This document shows, piece by piece, positions 16,811 to 26,495 of a stretch of DNA of 64,000 nt. Numbering within the stretch: position 1 is the first letter of the stretch; each line of letters opens with the position of its first letter. The DNA is taken from assembly GCF_000482325.1 (NCBI RefSeq), contig NZ_AXVA01000023.1, forward strand, positions 1 to 64,000. The letters run 5' to 3'. This stretch comes from Bacillus sp. UNC438CL73TsuS30. GTDB lineage: Bacteria > Bacillota > Bacilli > Bacillales > Cytobacillaceae. The notes under the pieces are model-generated. The model searched no databases. It was not told the origin of the DNA and saw only the letters and a list, made by a program, of their open reading frames with translations. Both the position numbers and the translations under genes were made by a program.

Positions 16811-18712
16811 TTAAACGGTAACCAACTCGTCAGGCTGTTTTGCCTTCTGAGAAGGCGCATCAGACTCTAATTCTATGAAAAACTTTTTATACCAAACTAA
16901 GAATACATAAACCGTCCAAATATATCGGGCATAATTGTGTCTGTTATGGTAATGGTCGTCCAAAAACTTCACCAATTCATCGGTGTTAAAGAATTCTTTG
17001 GCAATATCGGACTGAAAACTTTCTTTGACCAAATTATAATACTTTTCTTCACGTAACCAATAGCGGATTGGCACAGGGAAGCCGACCTTTGGACGATTGG
17101 CCCATTCTTCCGGCAATACTTCCTTCGCTGCAGTACGCAGTGCATATTTTGTATTTTCCTGATTCACACGAAGCGGCGTAGGAATGTGTGAAGCCATTCC
17201 CATCACTACCTTATCCAAGAACGGAACACGGAGCTCAATTGAATGCGCACAGCTCATTTTATCTGCTTTTAACAGAATATCGCCAGGAAGCCAGAGCTTC
17301 AAGTCAAGATATTGCTTTTTCGTTACATCATCTTTATTTTTCACTTTATCATAGACTTTTTGTGTAATGCTTCGAACGGAAGGACCCTTCTTAAAGTCAT
17401 CCTTTAATACTTTTAACGCATCATTTTCATCCCAAACTTTGGCTTCACCAATAAAGGTTTCTTCAACCGTTTGGCCGCCTTTGACAAGGAAGCCCGTAAT
17501 GCGGTTCTGTGGCAGCCCTTTCGCAACATTTGAGGCCGCACGGCGGAGCGCAAACGGAATTTTTTCGTATTTCGCCATAGCTGGAGTAGGGCGGTACCAC
17601 TCATAACCACCGAAAATTTCATCGGCACCTTCACCAGACAACACGACGGTAACATGCTTGCTAGCAAGCTCCGCTAAGAAATATAACGGAACAGAGGACG
17701 GGTTGGATTGCGGTTCATCCATATGGTATTGGATCGTTGGCAGCTTCTCAAAGCATTCATCCGCATTAATAACCGATTTATGATTTTCAATTCCAAGAAT
17801 ATCCGATAAATCCTTGGCAAGATTCGTTTCGTTGAAGATCCCCTCATGGTCCTGGAAGCCAACAGAGAACGTTTTATTTGGCTTTAACAGGGAAGTGATA
17901 TAGCTGGAATCAATCCCGCCGGATAAAAATGAGCCGACTTTCACATCACTGATCTTATGGTACTTCACTGATTCTTCGACTGTAGTTTTTATTTTTTCCA
18001 CATAATGCTCTAAACTGTCTTGATTTTCATCAAAGTTAACATCCCAATAAGACTTGATGTCGGCCTTACCGTTTTTATAGATCATGTAATGGCCAGGCTT
18101 TAACTTAAATACACCTTTAAAGAAGGTTTCATCAAGTACAGAATATTGGAACGTAAGGTATGGTTTAAGAGCATCCTTGTTTAATTCCTTTTTAAAAGAT
18201 GGATGCTTTAGAAATGCTTTGATTTCTGAACCAAAGATAAACGAGCCATCTGTTGTGTTCTGTGTATAGTAAAGCGGCTTGATTCCAAAGAAATCGCGCG
18301 CTAAGAACATCTCTTGTTTTTTCTGATCCCAAATTGAGAAGGCAAACATTCCTCTCACTTTTTGCAGTAAATCCACGCCATACTCTTCGTAACCGTGAAG
18401 AATGACTTCACTATCAGTATGACTTATAAATTGATGGCCTTTTGCAACAAGGTCTTTGCGAATTTCTTCAAAATTATAAATTTCCCCGTTAAAAATCAGC
18501 ACCACGCTGTTGTCTTCATTGTACATTGGCTGACTTGCTTCGTCAGATAAGTCGATGATCGAAAGTCGTCTAAAGCCAAAGGCTACACGGTCATCGGTAA
18601 ACACACCGCCGCTGTCCGGTCCGCGGTGGATGATCGTGTCCATCATATTATTCACTGTCATTACTTTATCTACAGTCTTGCTTGTATCGGCAAAGCCTAC
18701 AAAACCACACAT
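16811..18712 (-). CDS. AsnB-type glutamine-dependent amidotransferase
   Basis: A two-domain enzyme of 633 residues. The N-terminal glutaminase begins with the catalytic cysteine MCGFVGF and contains RRLSIIDLS, NGEIYN and DSEVILHGYEEYG. The C-terminal PP-loop synthetase domain has FLSGGIDSSYI and SGEGADEIFGGYEWY. All key residues are present. Members make asparagine or amidate other carboxylates, such as AsnH on the D-Asp of peptidoglycan and LtsA on diaminopimelate. It lies between a MurE-like ligase (72 bp upstream) and a racemase. That context favours a wall-precursor or peptide substrate over free aspartate. Confidence 0.88.
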   Translation of the reverse strand: MCGFVGFADTSKTVDKVMTVNNMMDTIIHRGPDSGGVFTDDRVAFGFRRLSIIDLSDEASQPMYNEDNSVVLIFNGEIYNFEEIRKDLVAKGHQFISHTDSEVILHGYEEYGVDLLQKVRGMFAFSIWDQKKQEMFLARDFFGIKPLYYTQNTTDGSFIFGSEIKAFLKHPSFKKELNKDALKPYLTFQYSVLDETFFKGVFKLKPGHYMIYKNGKADIKSYWDVNFDENQDSLEHYVEKIKTTVEESVKYHKISDVKVGSFLSGGIDSSYITSLLKPNKTFSVGFQDHEGIFNETNLAKDLSDILGIENHKSVINADECFEKLPTIQYHMDEPQSNPSSVPLYFLAELASKHVTVVLSGEGADEIFGGYEWYRPTPAMAKYEKIPFALRRAASNVAKGLPQNRITGFLVKGGQTVEETFIGEAKVWDENDALKVLKDDFKKGPSVRSITQKVYDKVKNKDDVTKKQYLDLKLWLPGDILLKADKMSCAHSIELRVPFLDKVVMGMASHIPTPLRVNQENTKYALRTAAKEVLPEEWANRPKVGFPVPIRYWLREEKYYNLVKESFQSDIAKEFFNTDELVKFLDDHYHNRHNYARYIWTVYVFLVWYKKFFIELESDAPSQKAKQPDELVTV

Positions 18713-18784
18713 AGTTAATTATCACCTTTCGTTCTGCTTTGAATAATTATCGATTAAGAGTAAAAGTTTTTTTATCCATCTCTA

Positions 18785-20266
18785 TTAAAACACTAATAGT
18801 TTACGATTCTTTAACGTTTCCTTTACAATTTCCGCTTCATTAAAGGGAATTTCCTTTTTGCCGACAATTTGGGCCGTTTCATGTCCCTTTCCGGCAATGA
18901 GAATCGTATCTTCTTCCGTGCTGACATGAATCGCATATTGAATAGCTTCTAAACGGTCAACAAAAACTTTATAGTTTCCATTCTCTTCCTCAACTGCATC
19001 AACGATTTCGTCAATAATGAAATTCGGATCTAAATCCTTTGGATTATCGGAGGTAACAATGGCTAAATCAGCAAATTTGGCCGCTGTCTTACCCATGGCA
19101 CGGCGCTTCAATCTGCCGATCTCACTATCAGGCGCATAGACACCAAATACCACGATTAATTTGCCTTTTGTGTAAGGTCTAAGCGATGTGAGGGCCTTTT
19201 CCAATCCATCCTCAGTATGAGCAAAATCAATCACAATTTTATAGTCCTTGTCCTTAAAGACCACTTCCATCCGGCCTTTAATGCCATCAAGGTTGCGGAT
19301 TCCTTTTTGAATCGTTTGCAAATCAATCTTGTGACAGTACGCACAAGCAATTGCAGCTAAACTATTATACACATAAATATCCCCGGGAATGTTCACTCTA
19401 ACTTCGATGTTTCCTCTTGGGGTATTGGCTGTAAAAAGAGTATAATCAGCAAAATAGCGAATATCAGATGCATAGATAACAGCATCGGAATCCATTCCAT
19501 ACGTCATCAGGGTCGTATCATAATCTTTTATTTTCTCAATGAGCCGCTTGCCATAAGGGTCATCGTTATTGATGATATTGTAATCCTGCGTCATATCAAA
19601 TAAAAGAGCCTTCGCTTGGAAATAATCTTCCATATTGTGGTGAAGCTCTAAATGATCTGGGGTAAGATTGGTGAAAATCCCTGTATTAAAGTTGCTATAG
19701 GCAACCCTGTTTAGGCTGAGCGCATGGGAGGAGACCTCCATAATGCAATCATCCGTACCAGCTTCAACCATATCGGTAAAGATTTTTTGCAGGTTTAACG
19801 ACTCCGGTGTTGTATTTTGATTCTTCATGAGTTTATTGTCAATGACCGTTCCGATTGTACCAATAAGTCCAACTGATTTTTTAGCTTCTTCAAAAATCGA
19901 TTTCAGAAAATAGGTGATCGAGGTTTTTCCATTCGTTCCCGTAATCCCGATTAAATTTAATTTTTCTGTTGGATTATTGTAAAAGTTAGCTGAAACTCTC
20001 GCTAATGCCTTGCGGGAATCTGCCACCTTTAAGATGGTTACATAGTCCTCAACCCAAATATCCTTTTCAACAATGATCGTTGTCGCACCCATTTCAATTG
20101 CTTTTTCAATAAATTGGTGGCCATCGACCTTAAAACCTGAAATCGCTACAAAGAGGCCATTTTCCACTACTTCCCTAGAATCATAGGCAATGGAGTTTAC
20201 TTCCCTGTCTAACTCTCCCTTAATTGGTTCAAATTCAAGGTCTTTAACAACATCCGTTAATAACAT
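18785..20266 (-). CDS. MurE-like Mur ligase, not of the canonical meso-DAP type
   Basis: A 493-residue Mur ligase. Domain 1 is at about residues 1-100 with AYDSREV and GLFVAISG. The ATP site is GITGTNGKTSITYF. The substrate and metal region has MEVSSHALSLNRV and TPDHLELHHNMEDYFQAKALLF, with the carbamylated lysine. The C-terminal domain has TSDNPKDLDP. Meso-DAP-adding MurE enzymes carry DNPR at that place and lysine-adding ones usually DNPA, so DNPK argues against the standard DAP reaction. The housekeeping murE is expected in the dcw cluster elsewhere. The neighbours suggest a dedicated amino-acid ligation pathway. Confidence 0.82.
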   Translation of the reverse strand: MLLTDVVKDLEFEPIKGELDREVNSIAYDSREVVENGLFVAISGFKVDGHQFIEKAIEMGATTIIVEKDIWVEDYVTILKVADSRKALARVSANFYNNPTEKLNLIGITGTNGKTSITYFLKSIFEEAKKSVGLIGTIGTVIDNKLMKNQNTTPESLNLQKIFTDMVEAGTDDCIMEVSSHALSLNRVAYSNFNTGIFTNLTPDHLELHHNMEDYFQAKALLFDMTQDYNIINNDDPYGKRLIEKIKDYDTTLMTYGMDSDAVIYASDIRYFADYTLFTANTPRGNIEVRVNIPGDIYVYNSLAAIACAYCHKIDLQTIQKGIRNLDGIKGRMEVVFKDKDYKIVIDFAHTEDGLEKALTSLRPYTKGKLIVVFGVYAPDSEIGRLKRRAMGKTAAKFADLAIVTSDNPKDLDPNFIIDEIVDAVEEENGNYKVFVDRLEAIQYAIHVSTEEDTILIAGKGHETAQIVGKKEIPFNEAEIVKETLKNRKLLVF

Positions 20267-20320
20267 GTAATCAACTCCATTTTTATTCTAGTAAGTTTTA
20301 AGAAAAACAATAAAAAGATG

Positions 20321-20347
20321 AACTGGACCAAACATGGTCCAGTTTTT
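20321..20347. terminator. Hairpin between the ATP-grasp and MurE-like genes
   Basis: The perfect 9-bp arms AACTGGACC and GGTCCAGTT flank six bases. The T-run is immediate on the plus strand (TTTTT) but offset on the minus strand (CATCTTTTT). On the minus strand it could be a weak terminator setting a polarity step in the cluster. Confidence 0.45.
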
Positions 20348-21527
20348 ATTTAAAAAATTTCTTCGCCACTTTCCCCGCAATGATTCCTGCATAAGAAATC
20401 CCTGGTTTTGGATCCTTCCAATCCCAAATTGCGTAGGCATGTTTTTTAAACAGCGATTTCACAACCTGCGGGACGGTCAGCTGTCCTGTTTTAATATAAT
20501 CCTTCACAGCCAGCATATCTTCATAGCCATACCAGAAAACCTGGCCGGTATTTTCTTTGATTGCCTTAGGAGGCAGTGGATTTCCGGTTAGCTCGCGGTA
20601 GGCGATGTATGGCATATTCAAGCCAATTTTATTAATTAACGTATTAAAGTTCGTCGTACGTGCATTGATTTCAATTAAATAAAACTTGCCAGTATTGGCA
20701 TCCTTTTTAAATTCAATTTCGGCAAATCCTTTCCAGCCGATTTCCTCTAAAAATTTCCCGCCAATTTCATACAGCTCCGGAATATATTTTTGGCCGGTAT
20801 AAACAGATGCGCCAAAATTGATCGGATACTGGCGGAACTTTTGGAAGGTTGCCCAGTGGGACACCTTTGAATCCTGGTTTAAATACGCATCAAAGGTGTG
20901 CATATGATCATCGAAACCGGGAATAATTCTTTGTATAATGACTTCTAGGCCCGCTTCTTCTGCTTTGGCCAATGCTTCCTGTAATTCTTGACGATTATGG
21001 ACCTTAAAAAGTTTCCTTCTAAACTTTGCCACGAAGGTAGGTGAATCGGTTGGTTTTACGATACATGGGTATTTCAAGATGCTTTCTACTTTTTCAAAAA
21101 GATTTTCTTCGTTTACCCGAACCGTTTCCGGTACATTCACACCTTTTTCCATCGCAATACGGTGCAATACTTCTTTATTCATGGCCTTCGTATATAAACC
21201 TTGTTCCGTCTGCGGGATTAAGTAGTACTTTCTGATTTCATCTAAGTATTCATCGATGACTTCCAAATAAGAATCATGACATGGAAATAATACCGGTTTC
21301 GCATTTTGTTTTTTCGCGTAATCAATTAAAAACTGAATGAATTTTTCCGATTCATTTTTATAATGAGGAGCGATCAGCCGCTCTGATGTATATTTTGATT
21401 TCGCTCCGTACGTATTTTCCTCTGAATAATCAACCGCAACTGTTTGGATTCCGTGCACACCCAAGCAGCGGATGACACTTAACCCGATATAATAGTTACA
21501 CCCCAAAATGACTGCCTTATTACTCAC
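20346..21527 (-). CDS. ATP-grasp carboxylate-amine ligase, D-Asp ligase-like
   Basis: An ATP-grasp enzyme of about 393 residues. It starts with a nucleotide-fold pre-ATP-grasp domain (KAVILGCNYYIGLSVIRCLG) and has LFPCHDSYLEVID. The ATP-grasp core includes YPCIVKPTDS, VIIQRIIPGFDDHM and the metal site FAEIEFKKDANTGKFYLIEINARTTN. From memory the layout resembles the D-aspartate ligase Aslfm of Enterococcus faecium, including the IVKPS/T and IPG.D positions, but the family is broad. A GTG at 21527 has AGGAG at nine bases; an ATG at 21548 is the alternative with a weaker RBS. It lies upstream of the MurE-like gene, with a hairpin between them. Confidence 0.78.
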   Translation of the reverse strand: MSNKAVILGCNYYIGLSVIRCLGVHGIQTVAVDYSEENTYGAKSKYTSERLIAPHYKNESEKFIQFLIDYAKKQNAKPVLFPCHDSYLEVIDEYLDEIRKYYLIPQTEQGLYTKAMNKEVLHRIAMEKGVNVPETVRVNEENLFEKVESILKYPCIVKPTDSPTFVAKFRRKLFKVHNRQELQEALAKAEEAGLEVIIQRIIPGFDDHMHTFDAYLNQDSKVSHWATFQKFRQYPINFGASVYTGQKYIPELYEIGGKFLEEIGWKGFAEIEFKKDANTGKFYLIEINARTTNFNTLINKIGLNMPYIAYRELTGNPLPPKAIKENTGQVFWYGYEDMLAVKDYIKTGQLTVPQVVKSLFKKHAYAIWDWKDPKPGISYAGIIAGKVAKKFFK

Positions 21528-21548
21528 TTTTTCCATCTCCTCATTCAT

Positions 21549-21965
21549 TCGTTCCCTAGTCCGTTCTCACATTCTACAATATTCGATTTATATCAACACT
21601 ATCTGGAGGTAGATTACAAGATTTATAATTCTTTTTGCAAAAACGCTCGAAAAATTTAGCATCTATATTATATGACGATACTCATTTATTATAAAGTAAT
21701 TTAACCAAAATAGAATTGTAATTATTTAGGAAAAATCCATAAAATAAAGATTAGCACCAATCATAGCACAATATTCTTGCCTCGAACCATTATTCGCATT
21801 AATATTCCGACTTTATTTTGGCGGCACGCACCGTCAATATATATGAAAGGCTTTTGGATATATTCCACAATTTGCAAGTTTGATTTATCTGAAAATACTT
21901 ATGCACCATTAGGTGATTTACGGTAAAATGGGAGATATAGTCTGGGGAAGGGGAAGCAAATTACG
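21549..21965. other. Divergent intergenic region, ligase cluster / diguanylate cyclase
   Basis: A 417-bp AT-rich gap that must carry promoters for both divergent units. I see no convincing 17-bp-spaced sigma-A pair, no structured RNA and no gene. Confidence 0.4.
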
Positions 21966-23222
21966 ATGTTAAAGGCCAATATCTTAACGTTTTTACTATT
22001 TTTTGCTTCACTGGCTGCCGCAATAGGCTCCAGACCTATTCGCATTGAAAATAACCTTTACATGAAGGCCTTCCTTTTATATTTGTTCTTTTCCTGCCTC
22101 TATCATCACCTGAGGATTACAAGCAAAAATGGAAGTACATCCGTTGATTATGGAATTTCCTATAGCTTATCAATTGGATTATTTACCGGTCCACTAGGCT
22201 TGTTTATTTTTGAGACCTTTTACCGCTTTATTGTCTTTTTTTATAAGAAAGTAACGAAAACAGCCGATTCCCATGAATTTACCGATACATTTTATAATAT
22301 CGGTGCTTTTGTATTGAATAATTCAATTGCTTTTTATTTATTCCATACGTACTATCCAAAATTTCAGGGAGTCCCATTCGGCTTTTGGATTTTAATGTTT
22401 TTACTCGTAACCGTTACCTCAATCCTATCTGATCTTTATCTCGTTTTAATCTTCTATTTCCTAGGGGATATTAAAACGGGTAAGGAAGCGATTGATTTTT
22501 TCAAAAGCAGAAGCGTGCTTGATATGGGGAAATTATCGTTCACAAACGGTCTATTATTTTTATTTCTCCAGGAACAAAAATGGGAGATGCTGATCAGTCT
22601 GTTTATTCTTAATTATCTAGTCAGCCGTTCCTTCGTTTCAAAATCACAGCATATTCAAAATAAGATTGAAAGGGATCGGTTTGAGCAAATGGCCTATACC
22701 GACTTTTTGACTGGGGTGTTTAACCGGGCCTTTATGGACAAAAAGATGGAGGAATTGAATCAAACTGGTGAATATCTCGGAATTGTTGTCGCTGATATTG
22801 ATAAGTTTAAGCAAATTAATGATAACTATAACCATGCGGTCGGTGATCAGGTCATTCAGCATTTTGCAGCCACATTAAAAAGCTATATTTTGATGGACGA
22901 TTATTTGTTTCGGAGCGGCGGAGAAGAATTTACGTTGTTTCTTCGGCATCGGCATTTTGAACAATGTGCCGCATTAATTGAAACCATCCTGCAGAGCCTT
23001 GAAACTAGTGAAGTTAATGTTGAGTATAAGGGCGAAACAGCCACGATACACTATACCTCTTCATTTGGACTGTATTTCTTTAAGGTTAATGAAATAGTCT
23101 CAATGGAAAAAGGATATGTGTATGCCGACCAATTGTTGCTGCAGTCGAAACAGTTAGGCAGAAACCGTTTATCGTCGACGAATGGAGCAAAAGTAAGCGA
23201 AACAAACCACCAGCTTGTGTAA
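21966..23222 (+). CDS. Membrane-bound diguanylate cyclase (GGDEF)
   Basis: A 418-residue protein. Its N-terminal half has about six membrane helices (residues 5-215). A short linker helix leads to a GGDEF domain from about residue 240, with DFLTGVFNRAFM, VVADIDKFKQINDNYNHAVGDQ and the active-site GGEEF at residues 318-322. GGEEF is catalytically competent, so c-di-GMP synthesis is expected. I see no typical RxxD inhibitory site directly ahead of it. No EAL or PilZ gene is nearby. The ATG at 21966 follows a G-rich RBS. Confidence 0.88.
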   Translation: MLKANILTFLLFFASLAAAIGSRPIRIENNLYMKAFLLYLFFSCLYHHLRITSKNGSTSVDYGISYSLSIGLFTGPLGLFIFETFYRFIVFFYKKVTKTADSHEFTDTFYNIGAFVLNNSIAFYLFHTYYPKFQGVPFGFWILMFLLVTVTSILSDLYLVLIFYFLGDIKTGKEAIDFFKSRSVLDMGKLSFTNGLLFLFLQEQKWEMLISLFILNYLVSRSFVSKSQHIQNKIERDRFEQMAYTDFLTGVFNRAFMDKKMEELNQTGEYLGIVVADIDKFKQINDNYNHAVGDQVIQHFAATLKSYILMDDYLFRSGGEEFTLFLRHRHFEQCAALIETILQSLETSEVNVEYKGETATIHYTSSFGLYFFKVNEIVSMEKGYVYADQLLLQSKQLGRNRLSSTNGAKVSETNHQLV

Positions 23223-23230
23223 GAAGGAAG

Positions 23231-23264
23231 ACCCTGGCCAATTAATTTGGCACAGGGTTTTTTT
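23231..23264 (+). terminator. Terminator of the diguanylate cyclase gene
   Basis: An ACCCTG...CAGGGT stem with inner CCAA/TTGG pairing is followed by T7 on the plus strand. It overlaps the stop codon of the convergent gltC-like gene. Confidence 0.75.
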
Positions 23265-24168
23265 AGTTTTGATATCCTTCCAACATCGAGAAAAATTCCT
23301 TTAAAAACTCATAAAACAATTTCTCTGTTGGAAGTAAGTCACGGTCACGGGGAATGATGACCCCAACGGAACGAGTCACAGACGGTTCCATCACGGGAAT
23401 TTTGACTGTTCCACGCGGCAGGCTGTCCACCAATGTAATCTCAGGAATCAACGTCACTCCCAAACCGGCAGAAACTAAGCCTTTAATTGCATCAATATCT
23501 TCTCCTTCGAATGACACCTTTGGCTCAAACCCTAGCTGTCTGCACGCGTTTACAATGATTTCATTTAAGATAAATTTCGGAGGGAACAAAACAAATGATT
23601 CCTCCCGCAGTTGATTTAGCTCCAAAGTACGCTGCCCTGCAAGACGATGATCCACCGGCAAAAGTGCGACAATACTATCCGTGAATAAGGTGCTTCCTTT
23701 TACTTTCGCCTCATGTTTTGGCACCGGGCCAATTAAGGCCATATCAATATCTCCTTTGATCACTCCATCAATTAAGGAATGGTAGGAGCTTTGCCGCAGG
23801 TGGAATTTCACTAGTGGATAGCGTTCACGAAAAGCCGAAATGGCAGTTGGCAGTGTATGGGCAGCAAGGCTTGAGGGAAAGCCAATTCGAATGACCCCAT
23901 TTTCCGGATCAAGATACTCTTCAACCTCTCTCAGCCCATTTTCAATCACCGTTAATGCCTGTTCCATATGTTCAAGAAATATTTTCCCTATTGGCGTTAA
24001 TCGTACATTCCTTCCTTCACGGAAAAACAAGTCGACCCCAAGCTCTGATTCTAAATTAACAATTTGCCGGCTTATGGCGGACTGTGCTACATTTAATTTC
24101 TGCGCAGCCTCTGTCATATGTTCACGCCTTGCGACCTCGATAAAATACTGTATTTGCCTTAATTCCAC
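23263..24168 (-). CDS. GltC-like LysR-family regulator
   Basis: A LysR-type activator of about 301 residues. The winged helix-turn-helix is ELRQIQYFIEVARREHMTEAAQKLNVAQSAISRQI, followed by LTPIGKIFL. The effector domain retains GltC hallmarks such as EEYLDPENGVIRIGFPSSLAAHTLPT and EGEDIDAIKGLVSAGLGVTLIPE. A GTG at 24168 makes the protein begin MELRQ like GltC and has GGTGG eight bases upstream; an ATG at 24183 is the alternative. It is divergent from gdhA, so it probably controls that gene in response to 2-oxoglutarate/glutamate status. The usual GltC target, gltAB, is not in this window. Confidence 0.82.
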   Translation of the reverse strand: MELRQIQYFIEVARREHMTEAAQKLNVAQSAISRQIVNLESELGVDLFFREGRNVRLTPIGKIFLEHMEQALTVIENGLREVEEYLDPENGVIRIGFPSSLAAHTLPTAISAFRERYPLVKFHLRQSSYHSLIDGVIKGDIDMALIGPVPKHEAKVKGSTLFTDSIVALLPVDHRLAGQRTLELNQLREESFVLFPPKFILNEIIVNACRQLGFEPKVSFEGEDIDAIKGLVSAGLGVTLIPEITLVDSLPRGTVKIPVMEPSVTRSVGVIIPRDRDLLPTEKLFYEFLKEFFSMLEGYQN

Positions 24169-24239
24169 AGCTCTAACCACCATTCATCTCAATTCGGCAT
24201 GATTCTAATCTATTATTTATATTGATTCGATTATTTCTC

Positions 24240-24261
24240 CATTATAAAATATTTCATAATG
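24240..24261. promoter_or_regulatory. Near-perfect palindrome in the gltC-like/gdhA intergenic region
   Basis: A 22-bp palindrome with the arms CATTAT and ATAATG around AAATATTT, with one mismatched pair. It lies between the divergent starts and is a candidate LysR-type binding site, though AT richness makes chance possible. Confidence 0.4.
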
Positions 24262-24286
24262 ATAATTCCAATAATTGAAAAAATAA

Positions 24287-25696
<1,410 letters not shown>

Positions 25697-25713
25697 AACG
25701 AACTAAAGATATG

Positions 25714-25760
25714 AACAAAGACAGTCACCAGCTTTTAAAACTGGCGACTGTCTTTATTTT
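25714..25760. terminator. Terminator between convergent gdhA and queF
   Basis: The arms AAAGACAGTCACCAG and CTGGCGACTGTCTTT enclose nine bases and lead into ATTTTT on the plus strand. It probably also serves queF. Confidence 0.8.
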
Positions 25761-26260
25761 TATCGGTTATCTACTTTTTCTGGATATAGATCATGATTCA
25801 TTAAGCGAAATTGAGCCATTTCTTCATATTTCGTCCCTGGTTTTCCGTAATTACACCAAGGGTCAATCGAAATACCGCCGCGCGGTGTGAATTTACCCCA
25901 CACCTCGATATAGCGTGGATCAAGCAACTTAATTAAGTCGTTCATAATGATATTGACGCAGTCCTCATGGAAATCACCGTGATTTCGGAAGCTGAAAAGG
26001 TATAATTTCAATGATTTGCTTTCGACGATTTTTTTATCTGGAATATAAGAAATATACATGGTTGCAAAATCGGGCTGCTTTGTTAATGGACAAAGACTTG
26101 TAAACTCCGGACAGTTAAATTTTACAAAGTAATCCCGATTGACATGGAGATTATCGACTGCCTCTAATACTTCTGGTGCATATTCAAACGAATACTGTGT
26201 ATTCTGATTTCCTAATAAAGTTAAATCCTTTAAACCTTCTTCATGGTTTCTGCCAGACAT
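25760..26260 (-). CDS. queF: NADPH-dependent 7-cyano-7-deazaguanine (preQ0) reductase
   Basis: QueF of the short cytosolic type (166 residues), which reduces preQ0 to preQ1 in queuosine synthesis. The catalytic cysteine is in [21 protein letters not shown], the QueF signature [20 protein letters not shown] follows, and [15 protein letters not shown] is near the end. The ATG at 26260 has an AGGAGGT RBS; an upstream in-frame extension runs into the riboswitch terminator and is not used. It is a single gene behind a preQ1 riboswitch; queCDE are not in this window. Confidence 0.95.
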   Translation of the reverse strand: MSGRNHEEGLKDLTLLGNQNTQYSFEYAPEVLEAVDNLHVNRDYFVKFNCPEFTSLCPLTKQPDFATMYISYIPDKKIVESKSLKLYLFSFRNHGDFHEDCVNIIMNDLIKLLDPRYIEVWGKFTPRGGISIDPWCNYGKPGTKYEEMAQFRLMNHDLYPEKVDNR

Positions 26261-26295
26261 AAAAAGACCTCCTGTAAAAATAGCAATATAAAAAA

Positions 26296-26326
26296 CAAAA
26301 AAGCCATGTCCCATATGGACATGGCA
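26296..26326 (-). terminator. preQ1 riboswitch terminator
   Basis: The stem GCCATGTCC...GGACATGGC is followed by T6 on the minus strand, between the aptamer and queF. Confidence 0.9.
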
Positions 26327-26341
26327 TAATCGTCATGTATC

Positions 26342-26379
26342 CATAGTTTTTTATAGAGGGTTTCCGCTATGAACCTCTC
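26342..26379 (-). promoter_or_regulatory. preQ1 class I riboswitch
   Basis: The minus strand reads AGAGGTTCATAGC, then ACCCTCTATAAAAAACTA, which matches the preQ1-I consensus: the P1 arms AGAGG and CCTCT and the A-rich tail forming the pseudoknot. A terminator and queF follow, so preQ1 should shut off queF transcription. Confidence 0.92.
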
Positions 26380-26410
26380 CCGTCAAAAACGAGTATATAA
26401 TTCTTCCATA

Positions 26411-26439
26411 ATCATAAAGAACAAGTGGAAAAACGTCAA
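26411..26439 (-). promoter_or_regulatory. Candidate sigma-A promoter of queF
   Basis: TTGACG and TATGAT are spaced by 17 bp on the minus strand, about 30 bp before the preQ1 aptamer. Confidence 0.6.
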
Positions 26440-26452
26440 CTGGAAATTGATG

Positions 26453-26495
26453 TTCGACAAAATTCGAGTGGTGGCACCACCCGAATTTTGTCGAA
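26453..26495. repeat. Long hairpin directly after parR, member of a dispersed element
   Basis: The arms TTCGACAAAATTCG and CGAATTTTGTCGAA plus an inner GTGGT/ACCAC pair form a hairpin that abuts the parR stop codon. It has no U-tract on the minus strand. The core resembles the hairpin at 31641-31679, which also has TTCGACAAAA and GTGGTG...CACCAC. Confidence 0.7.

Noticed and set aside
15703..21548. Non-ribosomal peptide or lantibiotic cluster
   Set aside because: No NRPS modules, no precursor peptide and no dedicated exporter lie in the cluster.
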